From NCBI RefSeq assembly GCF_016545825.1, contig NC_052621.1, forward strand, positions 4,364,199 through 4,428,198: a stretch of DNA of 64,000 nt, written 5' to 3'. Shown one piece after another: positions 40,401 to 52,954 of this stretch. Source of the stretch: Eucalyptus grandis. Lineage: Eukaryota > Streptophyta > Magnoliopsida > Myrtales > Myrtaceae. Position 1 is the stretch's first letter. Each line of letters opens with the position of its first letter. Position numbers and translations under genes: made by a program. Under the pieces are notes generated by a model. The model saw only the letters and a program-made list of their open reading frames with translations. It was not told where the DNA came from and made no database searches.

Positions 40401-43400
40401 AGATAAATGACTCGTTTTTGTGAGAGTGAGTCCATAAAAATGTTAGTCCTGGAGCAAATTAAACTGGGGTCTAAAGTGGTGAAATGATCTTGAAATTTGA
40501 TTTGTGGCCCTATCGAAGTGAGACAACGGTGAGCTGTAAAATCTATTTTGAATTTTGAAATAGTTCATCACACCATGTATAAATTAAATAAAGTTTTTCA
40601 AAGTTTTGTTGCAACAAAGTGAGCTGTAAAATCTATTGTGAAATTTGAAATAGTTCATCACACCATGTATAAATTAAAAATACAAGGAACAATTGATTGC
40701 ATGGAAGAGAAGCCTGCAATGTCAATAAAACGAGAGATAAATGACTCGTTTTTGTGAGAGTGAGTCTGTAAAAATGTTAGTGTGGAGCATATTAAGCGGG
40801 GGTCTAAAGTGGTGAAATGATCTTGAAATTTGATTTGTGGCCCTATCAAAGTGAGACAATAGTGAGCTGTAAAATCTATTTTGAATTTTGAAATAGTTCA
40901 TCACACCTTGTATAAATTAAATAAAGTTTTTCAAAGTTTTGTTGCAAAGAGTGAGCTGTAAAATCTATTATGAAATTTGAAATAGTTCATCACACCATGT
41001 ATAAATTAAAAGTATGAAGAACAGTTGATTTTATGGAAGAGAAGCCTGCAATGTCAATAAAACGAGAGATAAATGACTCGTCCTTACGTGAGAGTGAGTT
41101 TGTAAAAATGTTAGTTTGGAAGCACATTAAAGGCGGGGGTCTAAAGTGGTGAAATGATCTTGAAATTTGATTTGTGGCCCTGTTGAAGTGAGACAAATGA
41201 GCTGTAATTTCAAAGTTTTGTGCAAATGAGCTGTAAATTCTATTATGAAATTTGAAATAGTTCATCACACCATGTATAAATTAAAAGTACAAAGAACAGT
41301 TGATTGCATGGAAGAGAAGCCGCAATGTCAATAAAACATAGATAAATTACTCGTGAGAGTGACTCTATAAAAATGTTAGTTTGGAGCACATTTGGGGGTC
41401 TAAAGTGGTGAAATGATCTTGAAATTTGATTTGTTGTTGAAGTGACACAACAGTGAGCTGTAATTTCAAAGTTTTGTCTGAGCTGCAAATTCTAGTATGA
41501 AATTTGAAATAGTTCATCACACCATGTATAAATTAAAAGTATGAAGAACATTTGATTGCATGGAAAGAAGCTGCAATGTCAATAAAACAGAGATAAATGA
41601 CTCGTTTTTTTGTGAGAGTGAGTCCATAAAAATGTTAGTGTGGAGCACATTAAACTGTGGGTCTAAAGTGGTGAAATGATCTTGAAATTTGATTTGTGGC
41701 CCTGTCGAAGTGAGACAACAAAGTGAGCTGTTGAATCTATTCTGAATTTTGAAATAGTTCATCACACCATGTATAAATTAAATAAATTTTTCAAAGTTTT
41801 GTTGCAAAGAGTGAGCTGTAAAATCTATTATGAAATTTGAAATAGTTCATCACACCATGTATAAATTAAAAGTATGAAGAACAGTTGATTGCATGGAAGA
41901 GAAGCCTGCAATGTCAATAAAATAGAGATAAATGACTTGTTTTTGTGAGAGTGAGTCCATAAAAATGTTAGTACGGAGCACATTAAGCTGGGGTCTAAAG
42001 TGGTGAAGTGATCTTGAAATTTGATTTGTGGCCTTGTCGAAGTGAGACAATAGTGAGCTGTTGAATCTATTCTGAATTTTGAAATAGTTCATCACACCAT
42101 GTATAAATTAAATAAATTTTTCAAAGTTTTGTGCAACAAAGATGAGCTGTAAAATCTATTATGAAATTTGAAATAGTTCATCACACCATGTATAAATTAA
42201 AAGTATGAAGAACAGTTGATTGCATGGAAGAGAAGCCTGCAATGTCAATAAAATAGAGATAAATGACTTGTTTTTTTGTGAGAGTGAGTCCATAAAAATG
42301 TTAGTTTGGAGCACATTAAACTGGGGGTCTAAAGTGGTGAAATGATCTTGAAATTTGATTTGTGGCCCGTCGAAGTGAGACAACGGTGAGCTGTAAAATC
42401 TATTCTGAATTTTGAAATAGTTCATCACACCATGTATAAATTAAATAAATTTTTCAAAGTTTTGTTGCAACAGTGAGCTGTAAAATCTATTATGAAATTT
42501 GAAATAGTTCATCACACCATGTATAAATTAAAAGTATGAAGAACATTTGATTGCATGGAAGAGAAGCCTGCAATGTCAATAAAACAGAGATAAATGACTC
42601 GTTTTTTTGTGAGAGTGAGTCCATAAAAATGTTAGTCCTGGAGCAAATTAAACTGGGGGTCTAAAGTGGTGAAATGATCTTGAAATTTGATTTGTGGCCC
42701 TATCGAAGTGAGACAACGGTGAGCTGTAAAATCTATTTTGAATTTTGAAATAGTTCATCACACCATGTATAAATTAAATAAAGTTTTTCAAAGTTTTGTT
42801 GCAACTGTGATGAGCTGTAAAATCTATTATGAAATTTGAAATAGTTCATCACACCATGTATAAATTAAAAAGTATGAAGGAACAATTGATTGCATGGAAG
42901 AGAAGCCTGCAATGTCAATAAAAGAGAGATAAATGACTCGTTTTTGTGAGAGTGAGTCTCGTAAAAATGTTAGTGTGGAGCATATTAGGCGGGGTCTAAA
43001 GTGGTGAAATGATCTTGAAATTTGATTTGTGGCCCTATCGAAGTGAGACAAGTGGTGAGCTGTAAAATCTATTTTGAATTTTGAAATATTCATCACACAA
43101 TGTATAAATTAAATAAAGTTTTTCAAAGTTTTGTTACAACAAGTGAGCTGTAAAATCTATTGTGAAATTTGAAATAGTTCATCACACCATGTATAAATTA
43201 AAAATACAAGGAACAATTGATTGCATGGAAGAGAAGCCTGCAATGTCAATAAAACAGAGATAAATGACTCGCTTTTTTTGTGAGAGTGAGTCCGTAAAAA
43301 TGTTAGTGTGGAGCATATTAAACTGGGGTCTAAAGTGGTGAAATGATCTTGAAATTTGATTTGTGGCCCTATCAAAGTGAGACAACAGTGAGCTGTAAAA

Positions 43401-46400
43401 TCTATTTTGAATTTTGAAATAGTTCATCACACCATGTATAAATTAAATAAAGTTTTTCAAAGTTTTGTTTAAATGAGTGAGCTGTAAAATCTATTATGAA
43501 ATTTGAAATAGTTCATCACACCATGTATAAATTAAAAGTATGAAGAACAGTTGATTTTATGGAAGAGAAGCCTGCAATGTCAATAAAACGAGAGATAAAT
43601 GACTCGTTTTTGTGAGAGTGAGTTTGTAAAAATGTTAGTCGAAGCACATTAAAGCTGGGGGTCTAAAGTGGTGAAATGATCTTGAAATTTGATTTGTGGC
43701 AATTCGTTGAAGTGAGACAACAAAGTGAGCTGTAATTTCAAAGTTTTGTGCAACAACAGTGAGCTGTAAAATCTATTATGAAATTTGAAATAGTTCATCA
43801 CACCATGTATAAATTAAAAGTACAAAGAACAGTTGATTGCATGGAAGAGAAGCCTGCAATGTCAATAAAACAGAGATAAATTACTCGTCCTTTTTTTGTG
43901 AGAGTGACTCTATAAAAATGTTAGTTTGGAGCACATTAAAGGCGGGGGTCTAAAGTGGTGAAATGATCTTGAAATTTGATTTGTGGCCCTGTTGAAGTGA
44001 GACAACAAAGAGCTGTAATTTCAAAGTTTTTCAAGTTTTCAAAATGTGAGCTGCAAATTCTAGTATGAAATTTGAAATAGTTCATCACACCATGTATAAA
44101 TTAAAAGTATGAAGAACATTTGATTGCATGGAAGAGAAACTGCAATGTCAATAAAACAGAGATAAATGACTCGTTTTTGTGAGAGTGAGTCCATAAAAAT
44201 GTTAGTCTGGAGCACATTAAGGCTGTGGGTCTAAAGTGGTGAAATGATCTTGAAATTTGATTTGTGGCCCTGTCGAAGTGAGACAACAGTGAGCTGTTGA
44301 ATCTATTCTGAATTTTGAAATAGTTCATCACACCATGTATAAATTAAATAAATTTTTCAAAGTTTTGTTGCAACAGTGAGCTGTAAAATCTATTATGAAA
44401 TTTGAAATAGTTCATCACACCATGTATAAATTAAAAGTATGAAGAAAGCAGTTGATTGCATGGAAGAGAAGCCTGCAATGTCAATAAAATAGAGATAAAT
44501 GACTTGTTTTTTTTGTGGGAGAGTGAGTCCATAAAAATGTTAGTTTGGAGCACATTAAACTCGGGGGTCTAAAGTGGTGAAGTGATCTTGAAATTTGATT
44601 TGTGGCCTTGTCAAGTGAGACAATAAGAGTGTTGTAAAATCTATTCTGAATTTTGAAATAGTTCATCACACCATGTATAAATTAAATAAATTTTTCAAAG
44701 TTTTGTTAAGAGTGAGCTGTAAAATCTATTATGAAATTTGAAATAGTTCATCACATCATGTATAAATTAAAAGTATGAAGAACAGTTGATTGCATGGAAG
44801 AGAAGCCTGCAATGTCAATAAAACAGAGATAAATGACTCGTTTTTTGTGAGAGTGAGTCCATAAAAATGTTAGTGGAGCAAATTAAACTTTGGGGTCTAA
44901 AGTGGTGAAATGATCTTGAAATTTGATTTGTGGCCCTATCAAGTGAGACAAAAGAGCTGTTGTAAAATCTATTTTGAATTTTGAAATAGTTCATCACACC
45001 ATGTATAAATTAAATAAAGTTTTTCAAAGTTTTGTTGCAAATGTGAGCTGTAAAATCTATTATGAAATTTGAAATAGTTCATCACACCATGTATAAATTA
45101 AAAATACAAGAACATTTGATTGCATGGAAGAGAAACTGCAATGTCAATAAAAAGAGATAAATGACTCGTTTTTTTGTGAGAGTGAGTCCATAAAAATGTT
45201 AGTGTGGAGCATATTAAACTGGGGTCTAAAGTGGTGAAATGATCTTGAAATTTGATTTGTGGCCCTATCAAAGTGAGACAATAGTGTACATGAGCTGTAA
45301 AATCTATTTTGAATTTTGAAATAGTTCATCACACCATGTATAAATTAAATAAATTTTTCAAAGTTTTGTTGCAACAAGTGAGCTGTAAAATCTATTATGA
45401 AATTTGAAATAGTTCATCACACCATGTATAAATTAAAAGTATGAAGAACAGTTGATTTTATGGAAGAGAAGCCCCGCAATGTCAATAAAACAGAGATAAA
45501 TGACTCGTCCTTCCGTGAGAGTGAGTTTGTAAAAATGTTAGTCCGAAGCACATTAAACGGGGGTCTAAAGTGGTGAAATGATCTTGAAATTTGATTTGTG
45601 GCCCTGTTGAAGTGAGAAAACAAGTGAGACCATGTAATTTCAAAAGTTTGTTGTGATGAGCTGTAAATTCTATTATGAAATTTGAAATAGTTCATCACAC
45701 CATGTATAAATTAAAAGTACAAAGAAAGTTGATTGCATGGAAGAGAAGCCTGCAATGTCAATAAAACATAGATAAATTACTCGTTTTTTGAGAGTGACTC
45801 TATAAAAATGTTAGTTTGGAGCACATTAAACATTTGGGGTCTAAAGTGGTGAAATGATCTTGAAATTTGATTTGTGGCGAAGTGTAAAATGAAATTTGAG
45901 TTCATCACACCATATAAAGTAATTTCAAAGTTTTGTTGTAAGATGAGCTGCAAATTCTAGTATGAAATTTGAAATAGTTCATCACACCATGTATAAATTA
46001 AAAGTATGAAGAACAGTTGATTGCATGGAAAAGCTCGCAATGTCAATAAAAAAGAGATAAATGACTCGTTTTTTTGTGAGAGTGAGTCCGTAAAAATGTT
46101 AGTGGAGCACATTAAACTGTGGGTCTAAAGTGGTGAAATGATCTTGAAATTTGATTTTGGCCCTGTCGAAGTGAGACATGAAGAGCTGTTGAATCTATTC
46201 TGAATTTTGAAATAGTTCATCACACCATGTATAAATTAAATAAATTTTTCAAAGTTTTGTTTAAGAGTGAGCTGTAAAATCTATTATGAAATTTGAAATA
46301 GTTCATCACACCATGTATAAATTAAAAGTATGACGAACAGTTGATTGCATGGAAGAGAAGCCTGCAATGTCAATAAAATAGAGATAAATGACTTGTTTTT

Positions 46401-47647
46401 TGTGAGAGTGAGTCCATAAAAATGTTAGTCCGGGAGCACATTAAACCGGGGTCTAAAGTGGTGAAATGATCTTGAAATTTGATTTGTGGCCCTGTCGAAG
46501 TGAGACAACAAAGTGAGCTGTTGAATCTATTCTGAATTTTGAAATAGTTCATCACACCATGTATAAATTAAATAAATTTTTCAAAGTTTTGTTGCAAAAG
46601 AGTGAGCTGTAAAATCTATTATGAAATTTGAAATAGTTCATCACACCATGTATAAATTAAAAATATGAGGAACAGTTGATTGCATGGAAGAGAAGCCTGC
46701 AATGTCAATAAAATAGAGATAAATGACTTGTTTTTTGTGAGAGTGAGTCCATAAAAATGTTAGTTTGGAGCACATTAAACTGGGGGTCTAAAGTGGTGAA
46801 GTGATCTTGAAATTTGATTTGTGGTCCTGTGAAGTGAGACAACAGTGAGCTGTTGAATCTATTCTGAATTTTGAAATAGTTCATCACACCATGTATAAAT
46901 TAAATAAATTTTTCAAAGTTTTGTTGCAACAGTTGAGCTGTAAAATCTATTATGAAATTTGAAATAGTTCATCACATCATGTATAAATTAAAAGTATGAA
47001 GAACATTGATTGCATGGAAAGAAGCCCGCAATGTCAATAAAACAGAGATAAATGACTCGTTTTTGTGAGAGTGAGTCCATAAAAATGTTAGTCTGGAGCA
47101 CATTAAACTGGGGGTCTAAAGTGGTGAAATGATCTTGAAATTTGATTTGTGGCCCTGCTCGAAGTGAGACAACGGTGAGCTGTAAAATCTATTTTGAATT
47201 TTGAAATAGTTCATCACACCATGTATAAATTAAATAAATTTTTCAAAGTTTTGTTGCAACAAAGTGAGCTGTAAAATCTATTATGAAATTTGAAATAGTT
47301 CATCACACCATGTATAAATTAAAAATATGAAGAACAATTGATTGCATGGAAGAGAAGCCTGCAATGTCAATAAAACAGAGATAAATGACTCGTTTTTGTG
47401 AGAGTGAGTCTGTAAAAATGTTAGTGTGGAGCATATTAAACTGGGGTCTAAAGTGGTGAAATGATCTTGAAATTTGATTTGTGGCCCTATGAAGTGAGAC
47501 AATAGTGAGCTGTAAAATCTATTTTGAATTTTGAAATAGTTCATCACACCATGTATAAATTAAATAAAGTTTTTCAAAGTTTTGTTGCAAGAGGAGCTGT
47601 AAAATCTATTATGAAATTTGAAATAGTTCATACACCATGTATAAATT
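31493..47647. repeat. mixed 6-, 7- and 8-mer HOR units
   Basis: Approximate unit starts and lengths: 31493 (2,218, 7-mer), 33711 (2,547, 8-mer with three D), 36258 (2,533, 8-mer with D-D and E then an E/F hybrid), 38791 (2,219, 7-mer), 41010 (2,525, 8-mer), 43535 (1,902, 6-mer) and 45437 (2,211, 7-mer). Substitutions and small deletions rise from about 41 kb onward; for example the B monomer near 41285 has lost its T-run and parts of other segments. Confidence 0.8.
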
Positions 47648-50600
47648 AAAAGTATGAAGAACAATTGATTTTATGGAAGAGAAGCACCCAATGTCAATAA
47701 AACAGAGATAAATGACTCGTTTTTGTGAGAGTGAGTTTGTAAAAATGTTAGTTTGGAGCACATTAAACCAGGGGTCTAAAGTGGTGAAATGATCTTGAAA
47801 TTTGATTTGTGGCCCCTGTTGAAGTGAGACAAGGTATGGCTGTATTTCAAAGTTTTTGTGTCACACACCTAAATAAAGATGAAGCTGTAAATTCTATTAT
47901 GAAATTTGAAATAGTTCATCACACCATGTATAAATTAAAGTATGAAGAACAGTTGATTGCATGGAAGAAAGCTGCAATGTCAATAAAACATAGATAAATT
48001 ACTCGTTTTTTGTGAGAGTGACTCTATAAAAAAATGTTAGTTTGGAGCACATTAAACTGGGGGTCTAAAGTGGTGAAATGATCTTGAAATTTGATTTGTG
48101 GCCTGTTGAAGTGAGACAACGGTGGCTGTAATTTCAAAGTTTTGTGCAACGGTGAGCTGTAAATTCTATTATGAAATTTGAAATAGTTCATCACACCATG
48201 TATAAATTAAAAAGTACAAGAACAGTTGATTGCATGGAAGAGAAGCACAATGTCAATAAAACATAGATAAATTCGTTTTTGTGAGAGTGAGCCTGTAAAA
48301 ATGTTAGTGTGGAGCACATTAAACTAGAGGTCTAAAGTGGTGAAATGATCTTGAAATTTGATTTGTGGCACACATCTGTCAGTGACACAACGAGTGAGTA
48401 ATTTTCAAAGTTTTTGTTGCAAGAGTGAGCTGCAAAATCTATTATGAAATTTGAAATAGTTCATCACACCATGTATAAATTAAAAGTATGAAGAAGGCTT
48501 GGTTGATTGCATGGACGAAGCCTGCAATGTCAATAAAACAGAGATAAATGACTCGTTTTTGTGAGAGTGAGTCCGTAAAAAATGTTGATGGAGCACATTA
48601 AGGCGGGGTCTAAAGTGGTGAAATGATCTTGAAATTTGATTTGTGGCCTTGTCGAAGTGAGACAACAGTGAGCTGTTGAATCTATTTTGAATTTTGAAAT
48701 AGTTCATCACACCATGTATAAATTAAATAAATTTTTCAAAGTTTTGTTGCAACAGTGAGCTGTAAAATCTATTATGAAATTTGAAATAGTTCATCACACA
48801 ATGTATAAATTAAAAGTATGAAGAACAGTTGATTGCATGGAAGAGAAGCCTGCAATGTCAATAAAAGCAGAGATAAATGGCTTGTTTTTTGTGAGAGTGA
48901 GTCTGTAAAAATGTTGATGGAGGCACATTAAACTAGTGGTCTAAAGTGGTGGAAATGATCTTGAAATTTGATTTGTGGCCTGTCAGTGAGACAAGGTGAG
49001 CTGTAAAATCTATTCTAAATTTTGAAATAGTTCATCACACCATGTATAAAGTAAATAAAGTTTTTCAAAGTTTTGTTTGTAGTGAGCTGTAAAATCTATT
49101 ATGAAATTTGAAATAGTTCATCACACCCATGTATAAATTAAAAATGGAAGAACATTTGATTGCATGGAAGAGAAGCTCAATGTCAATAAAACAGAGATAA
49201 AGGACTCGTTTTTGTGAGAGTGAGTCCATAAAAATGTTAGTCCGGAGCACATTAAACTTGGGGTCTAAAGTGGTGAAATGATCTTGAAATTTGATTTGTG
49301 TCTGTCGGAAAGAGACAACAGTGAGCTGTTGAATCTATTCTGAATTTTGAAATAGTTCATCACACCATGTATAAATTAAATAAATTTTTCAAAGTTTTGT
49401 TGCAACAAAGTGAGTATGCAAAATCTATTATGAAATTTGAAATAGTTCATCACACCATGTATAAATTAAAAAGTATGAAGAACAGTTGATTTTATGGAAG
49501 AGAAGCCTGCAATGTCAATAAAAAGAGATAAATGACTCGTCCTTCCGTGAGAGTGAGTCCGTAAAATGTTATAGAAGCACATTAAAAGGGTCTAAAGGGT
49601 GAAATGATCTTGAAATTTGATTTGTGGCCCTGTCGAAGTGAGACAACGGTGAGCTGTAAAATCTATTCTGAATTTTGAAATATTCATCACACAATGTATA
49701 AATTAAATAAATTTTTCAAAGTTTTGTTACAAATTGAGTCAAAATCTATTGCATGAAAGTTGAAATAGTTCATCACACCATGTATAAATTAAAAATACAA
49801 GGAACAGTTGATTGCATGGAAGAGAAGCCTGCAATGTCAATAAAACAGAGATAAATGACTCGTTTTTGGAGAGTGAGTCTGCAAAAATGTTGGGCACATT
49901 AAGCTGGGGTCTAAAGTGGTGAAATGATCTTGAAATTTGATTTGTGGCCCTATCAAGAAGTGAGACAACGGTGAGCTGTAAATCTATTCTGAATTTGAAA
50001 TAGTTCATCACACCATGTATAAATTAAATAAAGTTTTTCAAAGTTTTGTTGTAAGAGTGAGCTGTAAAATCTATTATGAAATTTGAAATAGTTCATCACA
50101 CCATGTATAAATTAAAAGTATGAGCAGTTGATTGCATGGAAAGAAGCACAATGTCAATAAAATAGAGATAAATGACTTGTTTACATGAGAAGTGAGTCCA
50201 TAAAAATGTTAGTCGAAGCACATTAAGCGGGGGTCTAAAAGTGGTGAAATGATCTTGAAATTTGATTTGTAATACTGTCGAAGTGAGACAGGTGAGACTG
50301 AATTTTGGTTCATCACACCATGTATAAATTAGCTGTATTTTCAAATTTTGTTACTGCTTGGTGAGCTGTAAATTCTATTGTGAAATTTGAAATAGTTCAT
50401 CACACCATGCTTATAAATTAAAATACAAGAACATTTGATTGCATGGAAGAGAAGCCTGCAATGTCAATAAAACAGAGATAAATACTCGTTTTTGTGAGAG
50501 TGAGTCATAAAAATGTTAGTTTGGAGCACATTAAGCGGGGGTCTAAAGTGGTGAAATGATCTTGTAATTTGATTTGGTAGCTGTCGAAGATGAGCTGTAA

Positions 50601-52854
50601 AATCTATTCTGAAATTTGAAATAGTTCATCACCATATATAAAGTAAATAAAGTTTTCAAAGTTTTGTCTGTGATGAGCTGTAAAATTCTATTATGAAATT
50701 TGAAATAGTTCATCACACCATGTATAAATTAAAAGTGAAGAACATTTGATTGCATGGAAAGAGAATTTGCAATGTCAATAAGCAGAGATAAATGACCGTT
50801 TTTGTGAGAGTGAGTGGTAAAAATGTTGATGGAGCATTAAGCGGGGTCTAAAGTGGTGAAATGATCTTGAAATTTGATTTGTGGCCACTGTCGAAGTGAG
50901 ACAACGGTGAGCTTGTTGAATCTATTCTGAATTTTGAAATAGTTCATCACACCATGTATAAATTAAATAAATTTTTCAAAGTTTTGTTGCAAAGGTGGTG
51001 AGCAAAATCTATTATGAAATTTGAAATAGTTCATCACACCATGTATAAATTAAAAGTACAGAAAGAACAGCTTGATTTTATGGAAGACAGCCCAATGTCA
51101 ATAAAATGAGATAAATGACTTGTTTTTGTGGAGTGAGTCCATAAAAATGTTAGTCTCAAGCACATTAAACTTGGGGGTCTAAAAAGGGTGAAATGATCTT
51201 GAAATTTGATTTGTGGCCCTGTTGAAGTGAGACAATAGTAAGCTGTAAAATCTATTATGAATTTTGAAATAGTTCATCACACCATGTATAAATTAAATAA
51301 ATTTTTCAAAGTTTTGTTACAACAAAGGAGCTGTAAAAATCTATTATGAAATTTGAAATAGTTCATCACACCATGTATAAATTAAAATACAAGGAACAGT
51401 TGATTGCATGGAAGAGAAGCCTGCAATGTCAATAAAACAGATAAATGACTCGTTTTTTTTGGTGAGAGTGAGTCTGCCAAAATGTTAGTTTGGAGCACAT
51501 TAAACCGAGGTCTAAAGTGGTGAAATGATCTTGAAATTTGATTTGTGGTCTTGTTGAAGTGAGACAGTGAGGAGTCAGTTGAATCTATTCTGAATTTTGA
51601 AATAGTTCATCACACCATATATAAAGTAAATAAATTTTTTCAAAGTTTTGTTGTAAAAGAGCTGTAAAATCTATTATGAAATTTGAAATAGGTCATCACA
51701 ATGTATAAATTAAAAGTATGAAGAACATTTGATTGCATGGAAGAGAAACTGTAATGTCAATATAAGAGATAAATGACTCGTTTTTGTGAGAAGTGAGTCC
51801 ATAAAAATGTTAGTCCGGGGTACATTAAACTGGGGTCTAAAGTGGTGAAATGATCTTGAAATTTGATTTGTGGCCGTGTCAAGTGAGACAACAAAGTGAG
51901 CTGTAAAATCTATTCTGAATTTTGAAATAGTTCATCACACCAATGTATAAATTAAATAAATTTTTCAAGTTTTGTTGCAACGGTGAGCTGTAAAATCTAT
52001 TATGAAATTTGAAATAGTTCATCACCATGTATAAATTAAAAGTATGAAAGAACGTTGATTTTATGGAAGAAAGCACCGCAATGTCAATAAAAGCAGAAGA
52101 TAAATGAAGCTCGTCCTTACGTGAGAGTGAGTACGGCAAAAATGTTAGTCGAAGCATTAAAGTTTGAGGGAGTCTAAAGGGGTGAAATGATCTTGAAATT
52201 TGATTTGTGGCCTGTCCGAGAAGTGAGACAATAGTGAGCATAAATCTATTCTGAATTTTAAATGATTCATCACACCATGTATAAATTAAATAAATTTTCA
52301 AAGTTTTGTTGCCTTGATGAGCTGTAAAATCTATTATGAAATTTGAAATAGTTCATCACACCATGTATAAATTAAAAGTATGAAGAACAGTTGATTGCAT
52401 GGAAGAGAAGCCTGCAATGTCAATAAAGCAGAGATAAATGACTCGTCATACTGTGAGAGTGAGTCTGTAAAAATGTTAGTTTGGAGCACATTAAGGCGGG
52501 GTCTAAAGTGGTGAAATGATCTTGAAATTTGATTTGTGGCCCTGTCGAAGTGAGACAACAGTGAGCTGTAAAATCTATTCTGAAATTTGAAATAGTTCAT
52601 CACACCATATATAAAGTAAAGAAAGTTTTTCAAAGTTTTGTTGTAAGAGTGAGCTGTAAAATCTATTATGAAATTTGATATAGTTCAGCACACCATGTAT
52701 AAATTAAAAGTATGAAGAACATTTGATTGCATGGAAAGAACACGCAATGTCAATAAAACGAGAGATAAATGACTCGTTTTTTTGTGAGAGTGAGTCCATA
52801 AAAATGTTAGTGGAGCACATTAAAGCTGGGGTCTAAAGTGGTGAAATGATCTTG
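47648..52854. repeat. degenerate right part of array
   Basis: About 17 monomers (junctions near 47648, 47937, 48210, 48484, 48815, 49143, 49471, 49795, 50117, 50425, 50735, 51055, 51387, 51710, 52037, 52375, 52708) carry many more indels and substitutions than the centre. Class markers still show in places (TTGATTTTATGG near 49471, 51055 and 52037; AATACAAGG near 49795 and 51387), but the six-class order is lost. The last monomer is cut by the N gap. Confidence 0.85.
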
Positions 52855-52954
52855 NNNNNNNNNNNNNNNNNNNNNNNNNNNNNNNNNNNNNNNNNNNNNN
52901 NNNNNNNNNNNNNNNNNNNNNNNNNNNNNNNNNNNNNNNNNNNNNNNNNNNNNN
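52855..52954. other. assembly gap (100 N)
   Basis: Exactly 100 N, a common placeholder for a gap of unknown size. It starts inside a satellite monomer and ends in unrelated sequence, so the array's right boundary and true length are unresolved. Confidence 0.98.

Larger units (their letters stand above)
3487..52854. repeat. tandem satellite array with higher-order structure (~156 monomers)
   Basis: About 49.4 kb of head-to-tail repeats in one orientation. Full monomers are about 332 bp; two classes are about 277 bp. Six classes recur in fixed order. A has TTGATTTTATGG, GAAGCAC and GTTGAAG. B has ACAAAGAACAG, AAATTACTCG, GTGACTCTATAAA and later CTGCAAATTCTAG. C has GAGTCCGTAAA and CTGTGGGTC. 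D has TATGACGAACAG, AATAGAG, GACTTG and GAAGTGATC. E follows CATCACATCATG and has GAGCAAATTAAA. F has AATACAAGGAACAATTG, GTGTGGAGCATATT and CTATCAAAG. Within a class, copies about 1.9 kb apart are nearly identical, while classes differ clearly from each other, which defines an HOR. No transposase, reverse transcriptase or RNA gene is seen inside. The minus strand of most monomers has a 60-95 codon open frame that shifts whenever indels occur, so I do not call it coding. Whether the array is centromeric, subtelomeric or interstitial cannot be decided from the window. Confidence 0.97.

Noticed and set aside
4798..52633. Dozens of minus-strand open frames of 60-140 codons, often starting MMNYFKIQNRF
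   Set aside because: They recur once per satellite monomer, change frame at each small indel, overlap in two frames in places, and have no recognisable domain. They follow from the repeat sequence and not from selection for a protein.
3487..52854. CRISPR-like array
   Set aside because: Repeats are long and directly adjoining, with no unique spacers of uniform length, and the context is a plant nuclear genome.
3487..52854. Ribosomal DNA or tRNA gene cluster
   Set aside because: The monomer shows no rRNA or tRNA sequence features, and neither strand resembles conserved RNA genes.
3487..52854. Retrotransposon internal tandem or LTR array
   Set aside because: No primer-binding site, polypurine tract, gag or pol sequence is visible in any monomer, and no TG...CA-bounded unit is seen.
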